NCBI RefSeq assembly: GCF_001638985.1
Contig: NW_017265136.1
Span: forward strand, 926,461 to 990,460
Reading direction: 5' to 3'
Origin: Phycomyces blakesleeanus NRRL 1555(-)
Taxonomy: Eukaryota; Mucoromycota; Mucoromycetes; Mucorales; Phycomycetaceae
DNA: 64,000 nt
In this document: one piece after another, positions 33,359 to 46,404 of the stretch
Layout: every line of letters begins with the position of its first letter
How positions within the stretch are numbered: position 1 is the stretch's first letter
Made by a program: the position numbers and the translations under genes
Notes under the pieces: generated by a model
Databases searched by the model: none
What the model saw: the letters and a program-made list of their open reading frames with translations, nothing else
What the model was told of the DNA's origin: nothing

Positions 33359-36300
33359 ATGTCGAGCCCAATTATTTACAATATTTCAAATATTCAGAAT
33401 GTATTAGTCAACATGTCTTTGAAGGGGATTAAGATACTTCTTTTTAAAGTAGTTGTAACTGTAAAATCTAGTAAATGGAGACATTATCTTGACAAAATCA
33501 ATACTCTTTGTTCAACAAAACGAAATAAAAAAAGATGTTTTGATTCAAAAGATTATATTTTTGGAGAAACACATCAGTGTCATTGTACAGACATATATAT
33601 ATCAGAGCAAGATTCACGCCCTGCACAAAAATAATCAAAGATATGTGGATGTAATAGAGCTTTGAAAATAAATCAGTTCAAAAATCTCCTACTACTCTTA
33701 CGTTCTATATAACAAGAGACCATAACAATCATGTTTCTGGAGACAGATCAGAGATTAGAACTTTGTCCTTGCTTTTTGAAGCTATTAAATTGATTGGAGA
33801 TCAACTGAGAAGTGGAAGCAGCTGTAGAAGCACAAGAATATCTGTTCTTTGACAGATTGACAGCTGGGATGTTGGTGTTAGAAAGTCAAATTATCAAGAG
33901 ATATACAATAGAATGAAGAAGATATGTTAAAAAAAGATAAAAGAAAGTTTGTATTTAACAGTTTTGGTAAAATAAAATAAAATAAATAACAAATTTGTTG
34001 TATATGTTCAACTCTAATGAGAAGATATCTATTGCTATCTGAATGAATGAGAAATTTTCAGAAAGAAATTATTGCATTTTTATTGGAGACTTTTATGTTA
34101 ACAACATTGAAAGCAATCTTTTTGCCTTTGGCTTTCAATTGCCTGGCCAAGTAAGAGTTATGAGAATAGCTACATCATTCTGTTTTGACACTACTAATAA
34201 CATATCAGTAAGAAGTGAAGAAGTCATGTACTTTTTAGGAACTCCACACAACGTAACTGGAAAAGGGTTTCCTGTTGCTTATATAATTACAAATGCCTAG
34301 ACAGTAAGACTGATGAGTCAATGGCTTATGCATCTTTGTAAAAGAAGCTACTTCTATTCTTTGAATATCACTATTGTCTGTAGTATTCCCAAAGTTAATG
34401 CGATTACAACTGTATTTTCTTATGTTGCAATTCACTATTGTCAATTCCATATTTTTTGTGCTTGACAAACAAACCTCAACAACAAAGTAAGAATTGATGT
34501 GTCATTTACATCAGCTCAGCAGGCAGCATATAAGCAGGAGTTAAAGAACAAGCTGAAGTATATCTTGATGAAGTCAAACAAATAAGTATTTTTGACAAGA
34601 ATTCTTGACTTCAAACGCGATAGATCCAACCAGTTACACTTCTTGAGATACTTCGAAACACAATGGACTGGAAGCAAAGTATTACTTAAAAGATGGAGGT
34701 GCCCTTATATTAATGACTCACATAGAAGATATTTGACAAATAACTATATCAAGTCATGACATAACCAGCTCAAGACTATCTACTTTGGTCATACTAGAAT
34801 CAGAAGACTGGATTGCCTTGTGTTTCTCCTTACAAAAGATGTAAAGTATTTCTACAAACAAGAAGTGGATTGTATTCATTTAAACAATAGAAAGATGGAG
34901 CCAGTAGAAAACAAACTTGCAAAAAATCAATTTGCTGCGTCTAAGATAGAAGATGACATACTTCTTTCTGTAATGATCAGCTCATTAAATGTAATTAATA
35001 CTACAGTCTGAGAAAGAAATGTTTTGCACCCTGGTACCCTATTTGCACCTTTGCTTTATAATCTATATTTTATATTTTTCAACGTCTTAAAAAACTAATT
35101 AACAAATCTACCATAATGTCAAACACACAAAAGAATAACTCTTGTAGGCCCTATAATGTGCTTTCAGATTTGACAAAAGGAAAGATCCTTGGTCTTCAAC
35201 TTGATGGAAATAATGTTGTCAGCATTTCAGCCAAGCTGAATGTACCCAAATTAACAGTTCCATATTTTTTAAAGAGATATAAAGAAAGAGGAACTGCCAA
35301 TAACAGAAAGTCTTCTGGAAGACCACAGATCCTCACACCTAGAGACAAAAGACATATTGTCTCGAATCTCAAAAAAGACAGGTAGTCAACGTTGGATGAT
35401 CTTGCTGATGATGCTAGTGCTGATACGGGAAAGAATGTCAGCAAGGTTACCATGTGTAAAGCTTTGCACAGCATGAACTATTTTTGCTGTAAAACTTGTG
35501 TCAAAGCCTTTTCTTACCAAAGCACACATTGCCAAATGCCGAGCTTGGTACAAAACCATGAAAGACTGGAATAAACAGTGGGAAACAGCTATCTGGAGTG
35601 ACGAGTCGTCATTTGTGCTGTATAAGAACAATTCAAGCAGAAAACTCTGGCACAAAACTGGTGAGAGGTTTGATATGGATCACTTTGTCCCTAATGTGCA
35701 AGGAAATAGTGGATCTGTTATGATCTGGGGGTGTATCTGGTCAGGAGGACTTTGTCCACTTGTTTTTTTAGATGAAAACATGGATGGTCCAAGATATATA
35801 GAAGTTCTTTGAGATCATTTTCTTCCATTCTTGCATGCTCTTCCTGTACCTAGCAGCAGTAGCTACAAGTCCTAGGAAGATAATGCCAAGGCGCATAAAT
35901 CAAAAGTTGCAGGAAAGTTTAAGAAAGAACATGGTATTGATGTTTTGCAATGGCCACCCAACAGCCCTGACCTTAGCCCCATTGAGAATATATGGGAAAT
36001 CATTGATCACCAAATCAGAGCAAGACGCCCCAGACCAAATTCTCCGAATGAGCTGAAGGCTGCTTTGTTGGAAGAGTGAAACAAAATATGAGCAAAAACT
36101 TGTAGAAGATGCTGCTTGAATATACCAAATCGATTGGCCTTACTTAAGAAAAAGAAATTTAAGCAAATCTCCTATTAAAACTGTATCTTTTTTTTACATT
36201 ATTAATATATATGTCTTTCACTTTTATTGTTCCAAGTATTATATTTCAATACGTATTGTATATCTTTAGAAAGGGATTTGAAGTTGTGATATCTTCTTTA

Positions 36301-37078
36301 CCATTCATGGTGGATGTTAAAATTGGCGAAACATTTCTTTTTGGTACTGTAGTATGGATGGCTCTGATAGCAAGTAGCAAATCATGTCTTTACAAATGAT
36401 ACAATATGGTATTCTATCACTGCTGTAAATGATTTAATCAAATGCTGTGTGTGCCCCAGATACATCTCTTGACAAGTACTTTGCAAGCATGTATTTTTTC
36501 TCAAAAGATATCATATGATTAACATCTTATATATAATTCAAAGAGATGACAATCACTTGGTAATGTATAGACCAGCAGTGTTAGTCAAAGAAGAAGAATA
36601 AGTTGTGATTTTTGACAAAGAGGACAGTAGAGAAGATTTTATAAGTACTCAAAATGATGTTGATAAGTCTATTATAGATCTTATCATCTACACCACTTTA
36701 TTTCATTATCAAAGACTCGATCTTGAACACATGCAAATGATTTCTGACTGTGATATGTTTGAGATAAATGATATGACTTGTTTTTTAAAGAGTTGTTAGA
36801 TAGAATGGATAATATTAGAAATATGAATACTCAACGTCAATAAAAAAAAATTACATATACTGCAAAAACCATTGGGAATTATTATAATAATAGGTTTTGA
36901 TTATCAGAATATTTTGTCATATAAAAATGAATTACTCATAAATATTAAGGAAATCATAGTTGACAAGTTATTGAATAAAGTGTCAAAAATAATTGAATAT
37001 TATCTTATTCCAAAAATAAAAACCGGGAGTTTAAGTATAATGTCTGTGTATCAACTGTTCTTGGGATCGATTATATAG
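33359..37078 (+). pseudogene. MULE transposase pseudogene, split by a Tc1 insertion
   Basis: Motifs of a MULE/FAR1-type transposase occur in order but broken by stops and frameshifts. There is an N-terminal zinc-finger-like part (CFDSKDYIFGETHQCHC, then KICGCNRALK near 33620). The transposase core follows: FAFGFQLPGQVRVMRIATSF with CFDTT carrying the first Asp (34110-34200), SIPKVNAI with YCQFHIFC (34380-34470), and NNYIKS-stop-HNQLK near 34740. The expected second Asp reads Val and the expected Glu reads Lys, so the active site is lost. Coding similarity stops at about 35011 and resumes after 36210, where a SWIM-type CxC...CKH finger (36452-36512) follows. The Tc1 copy at 35116-36160 explains the break. 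Confidence 0.7.
35116..36160 (+). pseudogene. Tc1-like DD34E transposase pseudogene inside the MULE
   Basis: ATG at 35116, then an HTH region with GRPQILTPRDKR, a TAG at 35383, one frameshift near 35490, and the catalytic motifs IWSDESSFV, EDNAKAH and, 34 residues later, SPIENIW (DD34E). Further stops lie at about 35810, 35873 and 36076. It resembles but is distinct from the Tc1 copy at 22388-23446. Its inverted ends were not resolved; a GGTGCAAATA motif at about 37226 may relate to GCACCCTGGTACCC near 35021, weakly. Confidence 0.82.
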
Positions 37079-37495
37079 ACTATTCGAAATGCAGAACAAT
37101 GTATTATCTACTACTGATTACACCTGTAATTTGATGTAGACCTAGTTTTTGTAATAACAGGCGTAATAACAGGGCACTTCTTTAATGTTTATTGGCTAAA
37201 TGAATCGAAGAAAAAATTCTCATAGGTGCAAATACTAAGCACGAGTCTCTCAATTGGATATTGTTTTGTTTTGAAAAATGGTTTTTTATTTGTTTTTATT
37301 TTGGATAAAAAAAATCTTTTTTGGCAATAATAAGGATTCTATATAGTATTACTATTAAATACACTAATCTGTTATATTATACTTCTTATAAATTTTGTTT
37401 CCGAATTTTTTGAATTAATAAACTTGGATAGTGAGTATATATGCTTACTGAAGCTATTTGATTAAAGGGAGTAGAAAGATACTTACATACTGTTA

Positions 37496-40400
37496 GGGTG
37501 CACCTTTTTTATAATCAACAATTTTTATATGTAAAATTAGAAAACCATAAGGCTTTATGGAATCTTAATTTTTTTGAATTTTGTTACCGCTGAGTCGTTT
37601 GCTTTACTATTTACAAGATCTCTGCGGTGAGACTTCTTTTACTTCTCTGCAAAAAAAAACTTTAAGCAAGATGAAGTTTCGATATTTAAGCAGGGAGGCT
37701 CAAAAAATGTTCTTATTTTCTGACTAATAATAATGCTCCCTGGGTTTTAATTTGATATTTGTGTAACGTATAGTGTATCTTTTTATAGTGTGTATTTTTT
37801 ATTAATAAAACTAGAAAGCCAAAAGGCTTTCTGAGATCTTAATATTTTTGATTTCTGTTTGCTTTAATATGCTTTTAATGCTATTTAAAAACTCTCTGCA
37901 GTGAGACATCTACTACTTTTCTACAAAAATGTTTTTTTAAACAAGATAACATCTCAGTGTTTAAGCAGTGCGACCAAAATGATGGCTTCATTTTTCAACC
38001 AATAATATAACCAACTGAGTTCTTTATCAACTTACATAATGTAAAACGTTACTAAATAAGACAATCTATTTTAAAAAAAAACAATTTGTTCCTGATAAAA
38101 ACACAATCGACAATGCCAAAAATCAATTCTAAAATGAGAGCTTTATCTCAAAAAGCTGCTGCTAAAAGACTTTCTCACTCTCAGAGCGAAAGTGTAGAGT
38201 TAGTTAGAAAGGAAGTTGATCCTACCCCTGAGATTTTGGAATCTTCTGGCAGTGATGTCAAAAATCTCAGACTTTCTTGGACCAAAAAAGCTGAAGATGC
38301 TCTCAATAGAAAATACAGTTGCAATCGTTCATCATACTCATCTCAACATGTTCGTAGACTGAAAAAGGCAGAAAGAGAAGCAGCAAAAGGAAGTGCTAGA
38401 GTTGACTTCTTTTTTTTGCCTATCGCAAACTCTTCTTCTGCTGAGACAGAAATTGGATTGGATAAAGAAAGTGATAGTGCAGATGAAGTCGAGTCAAAGG
38501 AAGAGTTCAAAAGCAGAGTAAAAGATGCAATCATTGACTTGTCAAAGTTCGCAGTATCTGTCATCAGTTCGACTTCAGAGCAGCAAAAACTTGGTGTAGC
38601 AGAGATGGGAAAGTACGAATGAGCATATCATTACTTATATGCTTTGATCAATATGGACATGAAGAAAATGGCAGCTTCTAAGTTTGCAAGCGACATTGTA
38701 TACAAGCAAAAATCTATTTGGTACAGAGCCCATAAGATTTGCCAACATGCAAAGGAGTATTTGGAGACTAGACGAATCAGTCTTGGTGCACAAGGCAAGC
38801 ATGCCAAACGTGTCTCTGTTCTTGATGATGAAGACATCAAGCAGCAAATACTCAAATGGTTCAGAAGTCAGCCAAGAGCTAAAAGAAGTATTGCTGGACT
38901 TTCAGTCAAAAGAAATCATTCTGCCTAAGGCCATTGGTAGCAGCTTACTATCAGATGAGTTAGAGATCGAAGGTAGTGCAATTAAGCCGTTGTCTACAGA
39001 TTGCCTAAGACAAAAGTTGATATCCTGGGGATTTCATTTTAAGCATTTAGGTAGGCAAATATAGAAAACCAGAATGTGGTTTTTTCTATAAAAATAGAGT
39101 GTCACATTAATATAACTTATGTTTATCTTACAGGAAAAGTTGTATACTTTGATGGGCACGAGCGCAAGGATGTGCTTACTTATCAAAATGCATGGAGCAA
39201 ACGCATGATGGAGTACTATCAATACTCCGAGAAATATGACAATATTACACCTTCTCTTGTGTCATATCCTCAATTGCCAGAAGGTGTCAAGCAGCATGTA
39301 TTTGTCACACATGACAAAAGTACATTTTATGCTAATGACTATCAAAAGTACGCCTGGGTGGAAGATAGTCAAAGCTATTGTTTGCCAAAGTCTGAGGGTA
39401 GATCAATAATGATCTCCGAGTTCCAATGCCCTTGTCATGGAACAATGAGAGGATATGTAGGAGACCAGTATAAAACTTCGCGAGTGATATTTTATCCTGG
39501 AGCTCAATACGAAGGCAATTGGAAAAGTAGTCATATGTGTGCCCAGCTTGCAGATGGCATACCTCTTTTCAATGCCATACACCCAAATGCAGTAGCTGTC
39601 TTTCTTTTTGATCAAAGCAGCAATCATAAAGCCTATCCTGAAGACGCTCTTTTGGCACAAAACATGAACTTGTGTGCAATTGAAGTAAAAGACAGTGACT
39701 CAGGCCAGGGAAAATTTTGTGACAGCTCATTTTATGTCAGAAAGCAATACGACTATACAGAACAGCAAAAAGTTTTTTTTTAAAAAAAGAGTAATGAAGA
39801 AAAACAAAGAATATGAAGTAATCAAGTCTCGGCTCCATAAAGTAAGTGATTTATATACAATCCTATCCAAATAGAAACATAATTTATACAATTACAATAA
39901 GGGATCACTTTATACTAAAAGACGTATCTATAAACTATTCATATTTAGAATAAAAAATACAGAAAATATTTCATTGGCCTTTGTGGCATATTACAGCAAC
40001 GTTCTATATATAGAAACGAAGCAGAGAGATACTCTTTAAAACGTTCTTGCAATAATGTCGCAACAGCTGATTCTAGAAGTTATACAATCCATATTATGGA
40101 GAGACAACCAGACTTTGCCAACCAAAAATCAGCACTCGAAGAAATAGTTGAAGGCAGTGGACACAAATTTGAACTGTATCCAAAATACCACTGTGAATGT
40201 AATTGGATCGAAAGATACTGGGGAGCAGCCAAGAAAGAAGCATGACGTGAATGTGATTATTCTTTTCAATCATTGAATAGAAAAATCAATTCGTTTCTGG
40301 ATAGTGTTTGCCCACCAGAAGATGATGTTCCTGAAAAGATTTGAAGATACTTCCACAAAAGTTTTGCCTATATCAATGCCTACAGTCTTGGTTATGATGC

Positions 40401-40577
40401 TGAACATGCATTTGAAATTGTGAAACAATTCTCAAAGCTTTACAAATCTCATCGTAAGCTGAGATTAAATCAATAAATATCACATTTCGGACTTTAAAAT
40501 ACTATTTTGGAATCGGTACTTAAATTCCAAAAAATGTTCTCTTTTCAAAAATTGTCTATTATAAAAAAGGTGCACCC
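37496..40577 (+). mobile_element. 3.08-kb DDE element with TA duplication
   Basis: The left end GGGTGCACCTTTTTTATAAT is mirrored at the right by ATTATAAAAAAGGTGCACCC, extending a few bases further (CAATTTTT / AAAAATTG). TA flanks both ends (37494-37495 and 40578-40579). One transposase pseudogene fills the interior. It lies within the MULE. Confidence 0.85.
38086..40476 (+). pseudogene. Tc1/mariner-superfamily DDE transposase with long D-E spacing
   Basis: The start is probably ATG at 38113 (MPKINSKMRAL) or 38086. An N-terminal region of about 180 codons with basic and S/E-rich parts is followed by a stop at 38620 and a frameshift near 38880. A GT-AG intron lies at about 39051-39133. Then come VVYFDGHERKDV, THDKSTFYAND (Asp), GRSIMISEFQCP, FLFDQSSNHKAYPEDAL (Asp) and, much later, YHCECNWIERYWGAAKKEA (Glu). 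This is the fungal DDE group with a long insertion between the second Asp and Glu. TGA follows KKEA at 40242 and recurs near 40342; both sit where Arg is expected, fitting CGA to TGA. Dead but structurally complete. Confidence 0.82.
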
Positions 40578-41602
40578 TAGAATAATTTGTTAATAATGGA
40601 ATAAAACACAGATTTATATTATCAAAAGCTACGAGCTGATGTGTCATTCAAGTATATATTACAAAGAAAGGAATATAAAACATATATATACATATTTACT
40701 AAAGGAACATATCTTGTCCTTGAGTACCAGTCATATAAGAATGTGAAGAACCATTTCAACTATAAAAAAGGAGAGTGAGAATGCTGATATAAAAAACAAA
40801 ACAAAATAAAGACAACACAATAATAAAATGAATAACAAGTACTCTTATATTCTTTAAATGATTTGTTTTTACTGACTATATGTAAATCAAGGGTGAGCTA
40901 TATTTAAAGTAGATGTTAGATATTGTTTTTAATACTGGGAAGAAGATGTTGATATAGATATATACGTATATGCCACCAATATGTTTTTGTGTTTTTTGTC
41001 TGCACAGATTATATAAGAGAAATATATGTAATGACTATTTAAAGTAATCTATAGTTTGTAAAATAATGATATATTTAATGATAAAGTACCTCTTGTATAA
41101 TGAAAGACATCTGTATAATATGTATATATTAAGAATGTCTAAAGTGAAACATAATAGGATTAAAAGATTGTTATTTTTATTATTAAAGAGTAAAGAAAAA
41201 CAGAAAAAGGTGAGAAAATAAAAAACAGTGTTTGAAAAAGCCATAGACCCTGAAAAAGTTATTAGACTGTTTCTCTTACTTTGAAAAAAATTGTCTACTA
41301 AGTATAGCTTTATATGTTTTATAAAACAATTGTTACTTACTATATACCTAAAGAAGTTGTTTTCTAGCTCAATTTTTTTCAAAATAATATATTTTGATCT
41401 CCTTGATCATTTAAATAAAGAAGTATTTACACACTCATACACTTGCTTAACTTGCTTGCTTAATTATTAACATAATTGTTTAATCACTCAATTACTCTAC
41501 AATTCTTTACGTGTAAAATACTTTCTTAAAAATTTATTAAAATAGAAATATCAAGCAATACATACCAGAAACTTATTATTTTATTATATAAAAATACAGA
41601 TA
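40578..41602. other. AT-rich DNA left of CACTA-5 gene B
   Basis: No gene recognised; a 115-codon reverse frame (41035-41382) is A/T-run rich and without motifs. Gene C of CACTA-5 would be expected here on the minus strand but was not detected. ATACAG at 41593-41598 just before the B start codon looks like a 5'UTR intron acceptor. Confidence 0.4.
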
Positions 41603-42807
41603 ATGGCTCCAAGAACTAACATCAACCAGAATGCACGTACCAATGGATCAACATCTAGGCCATTGATCAACGCAGTCAACACTGGCCGTATAGGATCGTC
41701 AAATCTAATGATTGCTCCTAGACCAGAAAATATGTCAATTCCAGTGTCAGATTTTAATGATGTAGTCAGTCTTCTTGCTACACTCAATGACAAAATGACA
41801 GATGTTAGTTCCGATGTTAGTGAATTGAAAGGTAATTAAACACAAACTATATTGTTTTCCAATAGAATGACTATTTGAACAGTACAATGCCAGGTGGGTG
41901 CTCAATCAACTGGCATGCAAGCTGTTCTGGATTCTGATATGGATCCTCAGGACATCATAAACAGCTCAAGACACCCAAAGATCTCAGTAAACTCAAATAC
42001 TAAAATTATAAAAACAATCTCTCTTTAAATCTAACATCAATATACCTTTAATAGAATATTATTTGGGGGCGGTTAAGAGATATTAATTTTAAGACAGATG
42101 ATTTGGAGTTGATCAGAGAGAATGATGATAAACCAACTTGGGATGTCAATGTTGGTTTGTCTGATGAGTTTAACAAGAATCTTGCAAGTGAATTGATGCT
42201 TTACATTCGTCGTCAACCTGTAGCAGCCATGATACCACCAAAAGAGCTATGTGGTATAATTGTAAACAGCTATTACAATTGCTTGGCTGCTAGTAAGCTT
42301 ACTGAAGAAGACAGACAGACAAACACTACCTCAAACAGAAGATGAAATAGAAAGACTGCTGTAAGCATTTCTATTTATAATAATTCAATTTTGACAAGTA
42401 TACTTAAAATATTATATATATCGTAGCTTAATAAAAAGAGAAAAAGAACATACACAAAGCATAAGGATGCCGGCACTGAAAAGTTTAATTGGGATTATAA
42501 TGGCGTTTTTTACAGAGACGCAATGTCTGGTGATGAGACAGAAACCAATACTTCTGTTGTTGCATCTCGTCCTGATTGGCGTAGTGATGAGATAATGTTT
42601 TATATAAAATGGTTTTTCTGTTGTTTGATTCCTGATGTATATATACATTTATAGTTGAATACCGTGTTTGACTTTCTTGATGAGCTTGCCAGAGATGACT
42701 TGGGAAAAAGAGCAACGCAGTTGAAGTCGCAGAGTCATGTGTTAATACACAAGACAATTCCTCGTGGCTTGGTCACAAAAATGTCTGCGTGGTCAAAACG
42801 CATATAA
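41603..42807 (+). pseudogene. Gene B of CACTA-5, one stop and one lost donor
   Basis: Exons 41603-41831, 41883-41986, 42055-42360 (306 nt, as in other copies), 42427-42591 and 42655-42807 join in phase to about 318 codons. Exon 1 is split by an extra intron relative to the other copies. Exon 2 has KPTWDVNV; exon 3 has MSGDETE and RPDWRSDE at its end; exon 4 ends MSAWSKRI. Lesions are TGA at 42343-42345 and a donor changed from GT to AT after WRSDE (GAG|ATAATG). Gene A of the same element converges 107 bp downstream on the minus strand, the family arrangement. Confidence 0.82.
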
Positions 42808-42914
42808 TCAAATTTCTGTCTTTTTAGTTGCACTCTTTATCACATCTCTTTTTATGTCTATGAACTATGTTTTATATTATTATTATTATTTTAAAAAAAG
42901 GATAGAGTATTTTA

Positions 42915-45900
42915 TTAAGCGTACAGCTTTCTTGGCAGAGGAATAACAACGACTTTTGCTGCACCACTACCAGACACATGACTTCCAATTGCAATTGGCG
43001 ACAAGATGCGGTGGACAGGCAGAATGTTGTTGTAGTCATATTTCAGAAATGCTGGCTCATACAACTCGATTCCGTGCTTGAGTCTAGGTTGATGGTGAGG
43101 AATTTTGTATCACTCAACGAAGGCAAATATGTGTTGGGGGTTGTGACAAGGGGAAAGGTTGGTGTGCGTGAGGTTTGGTGTAAAATCGTACAAGAACAAG
43201 TACTTAATACAACCAGCATATCTTTCCTCAGAGTCTCCACTTTTTTCAATAAATTTCACTTGTATATGCAATCCTCTCACGACCAAGCCTTCTCCACCTG
43301 TGTAAAATTGTCCAAGAAGATTGATGGACGAAATCTTCTGGATTTGGTCATTCACAAACCAATAATTCCTGATTGTTGTCTTGGCACTGCAAAGAGAATC
43401 ATCATCATACTCAATTTTATAGAAATCGAGCAGACAATCATACTCAGATTTTCTTATTGTTGTTGGTAGCTTCAAACACAATGGTAGAGTGGAAAGAGGT
43501 AGAGGTTCGTTGCCAAATGTTTGCTTTGAAGGCTTTTCAGCAGATTGTAAGAACGTTGGCAAGTGAAAGAATGATGGTATCAAAGGATGTGGCGAAAGTG
43601 CAGGATTATAGATTTTACGGCCAGATAGCTTGAGAAAGAGAGAGAGGAGTAAAGAGCTGGTAACATTTCTGAGATGCCCTTGACAAAAGTTACCATTATA
43701 AGAACTCTCAAGAAATCTTTTCATGTAGGTATTCTTGAACCCACTCTTCTGGTTTGTCTCAAACCCTTTTAATACACCATTATAGCGCTCAAAGCTAAAT
43801 AGCCAAAATCCGTAAATTGGCCCAAAGTCCTCAATCATTTCTTTTAGATGGAGATGGAGATGCATGTTTTGCGTGAATACATCTGGTTTATAAAAGTCTT
43901 CACAACCAACACAGAACTCCTCCAATCTTTCGTGAGCTTTTTTGATCCCATTTTTGGTGATACTTGACTTTGTCAATTCTCTGCATGCATTGACAAAATG
44001 GATCCAATTGCCAAGCAGATCATCTCACAGGCATGTCTTAAGCAGAACAGGAGAGTATATCAGGCACCATGATTTCCACTCATCTGCCTTCATAAATGGA
44101 AATTTCTTTCCAATCTTTATCTTCAGAGGCGTATACCCTACAGGGAGTACTATTCTATTAGTCTCTTCCTGCATCTCTACAAAATCTTTGTCATCAAGCA
44201 AATTGTTTGCAATCCAAGTATCCATCATTCATTTTGCAGTCCCGAGAAAAAGGTTGTGCATGGGATCGATAATGGTTGCACGCACTAGCTCAAAGTACAC
44301 AAGTCAATGAAGCTCAAACCAACAAACATCATTCTCAATCTCCAATCGCTTTCTCTCTGTCAATGTCTTTGCATTCTTCCACAGGTTTGCATGTCTGTGA
44401 TTTTCTTCTTTTGTGCGGCCTACCAATTCCGAAAACTTAAGCCCAAAATAGTTTACAGCAGTGGTCCCATCAATACGACCAAACTGACGATTGCATTTGT
44501 AGCATGCACATGTGCTGTTGTGAGATGTAAACCCACACGTCTTTCTTGCAGCAGGGATGTCGCATGCAACCATCAACAGAGCAGCACGCACCAGAGCACC
44601 TGAGCAGTTATATGTATCAGCTGTGATACCTTTATAAAATAGCATAAGTTCATCAACAAGAGGATGCAAATAGTTAGTGATCTCGTTGGTGCTTGCTTCT
44701 TTAGGTCCAGGCATCAATCCAACAAGAATGACATTTTCTGCCTTGTTCTGCTCTTCTCTTGGCAGATTGTTAAATGTCAGGTATATTGTACCACAAGAAT
44801 ATGTTACTCCATCAAATGGTTGAAACCAATCAATGTTCAGTGTCAATAGTAATGATCGTTCCTTGGAAACAAACTGGACATCATCCTCATCCACTAATTC
44901 GTTCCACATCTTTCCATCATATATATCGAATAAAGTACAATCGACTTTTGGTTCACAATTCTATCTGTTGATCACACTCTCAAAAGAAGGACGTGTAAAC
45001 ATTTTTTTCAAGGTAGTTGTCAACAAGCATTAAACAAATGTGCACTTTGGAATCATGGCGTTCTTCATACTAGACTTGTAAAGATCATTCTTACAATACG
45101 TCTTACTACCAACTCTTTTGAAATTGCAGGATGTATGCATGTTGTTGCTGTAATCGTACAATGTGTGACAATTACTGCATGCTACATATTTTGATACGCT
45201 GTTTGTCAAGTCATTGTATCATGTCATTTCCCTCAAACCCGGAATGCTTGTGGGAAGTCGGAAATCCTCTCCATAATGTTTGAGGATTGTATTTATGAAT
45301 GTAATCAAAATTACTGCGTCTTCATCCACAATGAAGCTAGAAATAAATATCACAGTGAAAACCGCAATTACTTGATGCCAAATATTCTCTGGAAGGTTTT
45401 CTATAGACTCTGTAAGTTATCATAAAATAATATTAATTTTTTGTTTCTTTAATTCAAACCTTTTTTCTTCAATCATAGTTTATTTTTAATATTTACCCTG
45501 TTCTTGCTCTCTGTTCTGCTCTTCTTGCTCAAATTCATCCGATGACTCATATTCAGACTCATACTCTGAAGTATACTCCTCTGTTTCAAAAAGAGATTCT
45601 TCCACCAAAAGAGGTAAGCGGGTATTGGCATACTGCTCTGGTGAGGGTGCACCAATGGAGTAATTATCATCTATTGATACCAAGTTTAAATAGAGTGCGC
45701 ATTAGGTATAAAAAATAAAATACTATTACATTCAATATGTTCTTCAATTTGATCTACGTCCATATCAGCTTCACCAGTGTTTACTTCGGTTGTCAAAACT
45801 ATTTATTCTAATGGATTAGAATACATCATATAAATAAATGAAAAATTGATAACTTAATTTACCATTAATGATTTTATCTATATTCCTGTCATTATCATTC

Positions 45901-46003
45901 TGTGCATGATGCTTGGCAGTTCTTTTATCTGTCATGATGTATCCGAGAGGATTGCGATTGCATCTTGTGCATTTGCAATGAACTTCATCAGGATTGGCAA
46001 TGG
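42915..46003 (-). pseudogene. Tnp2-like transposase pseudogene, gene A of CACTA-5
   Basis: Minus-strand exons 46003-45863 (CKCTRC cluster), 45798-45730, 45670-45497 (acidic, S/E/Y-rich) and 45409-42915. Exon 4 is one continuous frame about 830 codons long with no frameshift, interrupted only by stops. One is TGA for Trp at 43110-43112 (FAFVE-W). Others are at 44025, about 44232, 44304 and further upstream, including TAG where WN is expected after INR. LTLNIDWFQPF, CDIPAARK, STCACYKC, IIDPMHNLFLGT and FERYNG are all intact and the end is IPLPRKLYA. No start ATG is visible in exon 1. It lies inside the MULE. Confidence 0.85.
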
Positions 46004-46404
46004 CAAAAAAATTTTGACTTAATTTTTTTTAATAATAAAGGAAGTGTGTAACAGCCATTGCTTATTATAATTGTTTTTATTATTTTGAAAAAATTCTCTT
46101 AGAGACTGTGATATATATTAGGCCAATGATATGTCTTTAAATATATTCTTGCTGCTAAACACAGGAAATGACCTGGGTTGTAATTTTTTGGCTACTATTA
46201 TTGATAATTCCAGGTAAGTGGAATTCAATTCTTTTAAGATGTTTTTGCAGTGATATGAATTATTTTGTATTTTGTAAAGAAGTGTTTTTTCATAAACAAC
46301 CACTGTTATTTTTAAAAAAAATAAAAAAACAAAAGAAAAAGTGGTCACTTGTTTCCTTGGATCTTTTTGTCTCAAATTTGAACTGGCAGAAAATAAGGCG
46401 TTCT

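Larger units (their letters stand above)
33177..46404. mobile_element. 13.2-kb MULE (Mutator-like) element with nested insertions
   Basis: Inverted ends share GCCTTATTTTCTGC then GTTCAAATTTGA (33181-33208 and the reverse complement at 46372-46399). They are flanked by near-identical 9-bp direct repeats, GGAATTACG (33168-33176) and GGGATTACG (46405-46413). Nine-base duplications are typical of Mutator-like elements, and a degenerate MULE transposase lies just inside the left end. The flanks are two parts of one Tnp2 gene, whose VIP codons are repeated on both sides. Later insertions (Tc1, TA-flanked DDE element, probably CACTA-5) inflate its length. Confidence 0.78.

Noticed and set aside
35021..37240. 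GCACCCTGGTACCC and GGTGCAAATA as ends of the Tc1 copy in the MULE
   Set aside because: Only about 9 bases agree, and the right motif lies beyond MULE coding sequence that resumes at 36210.
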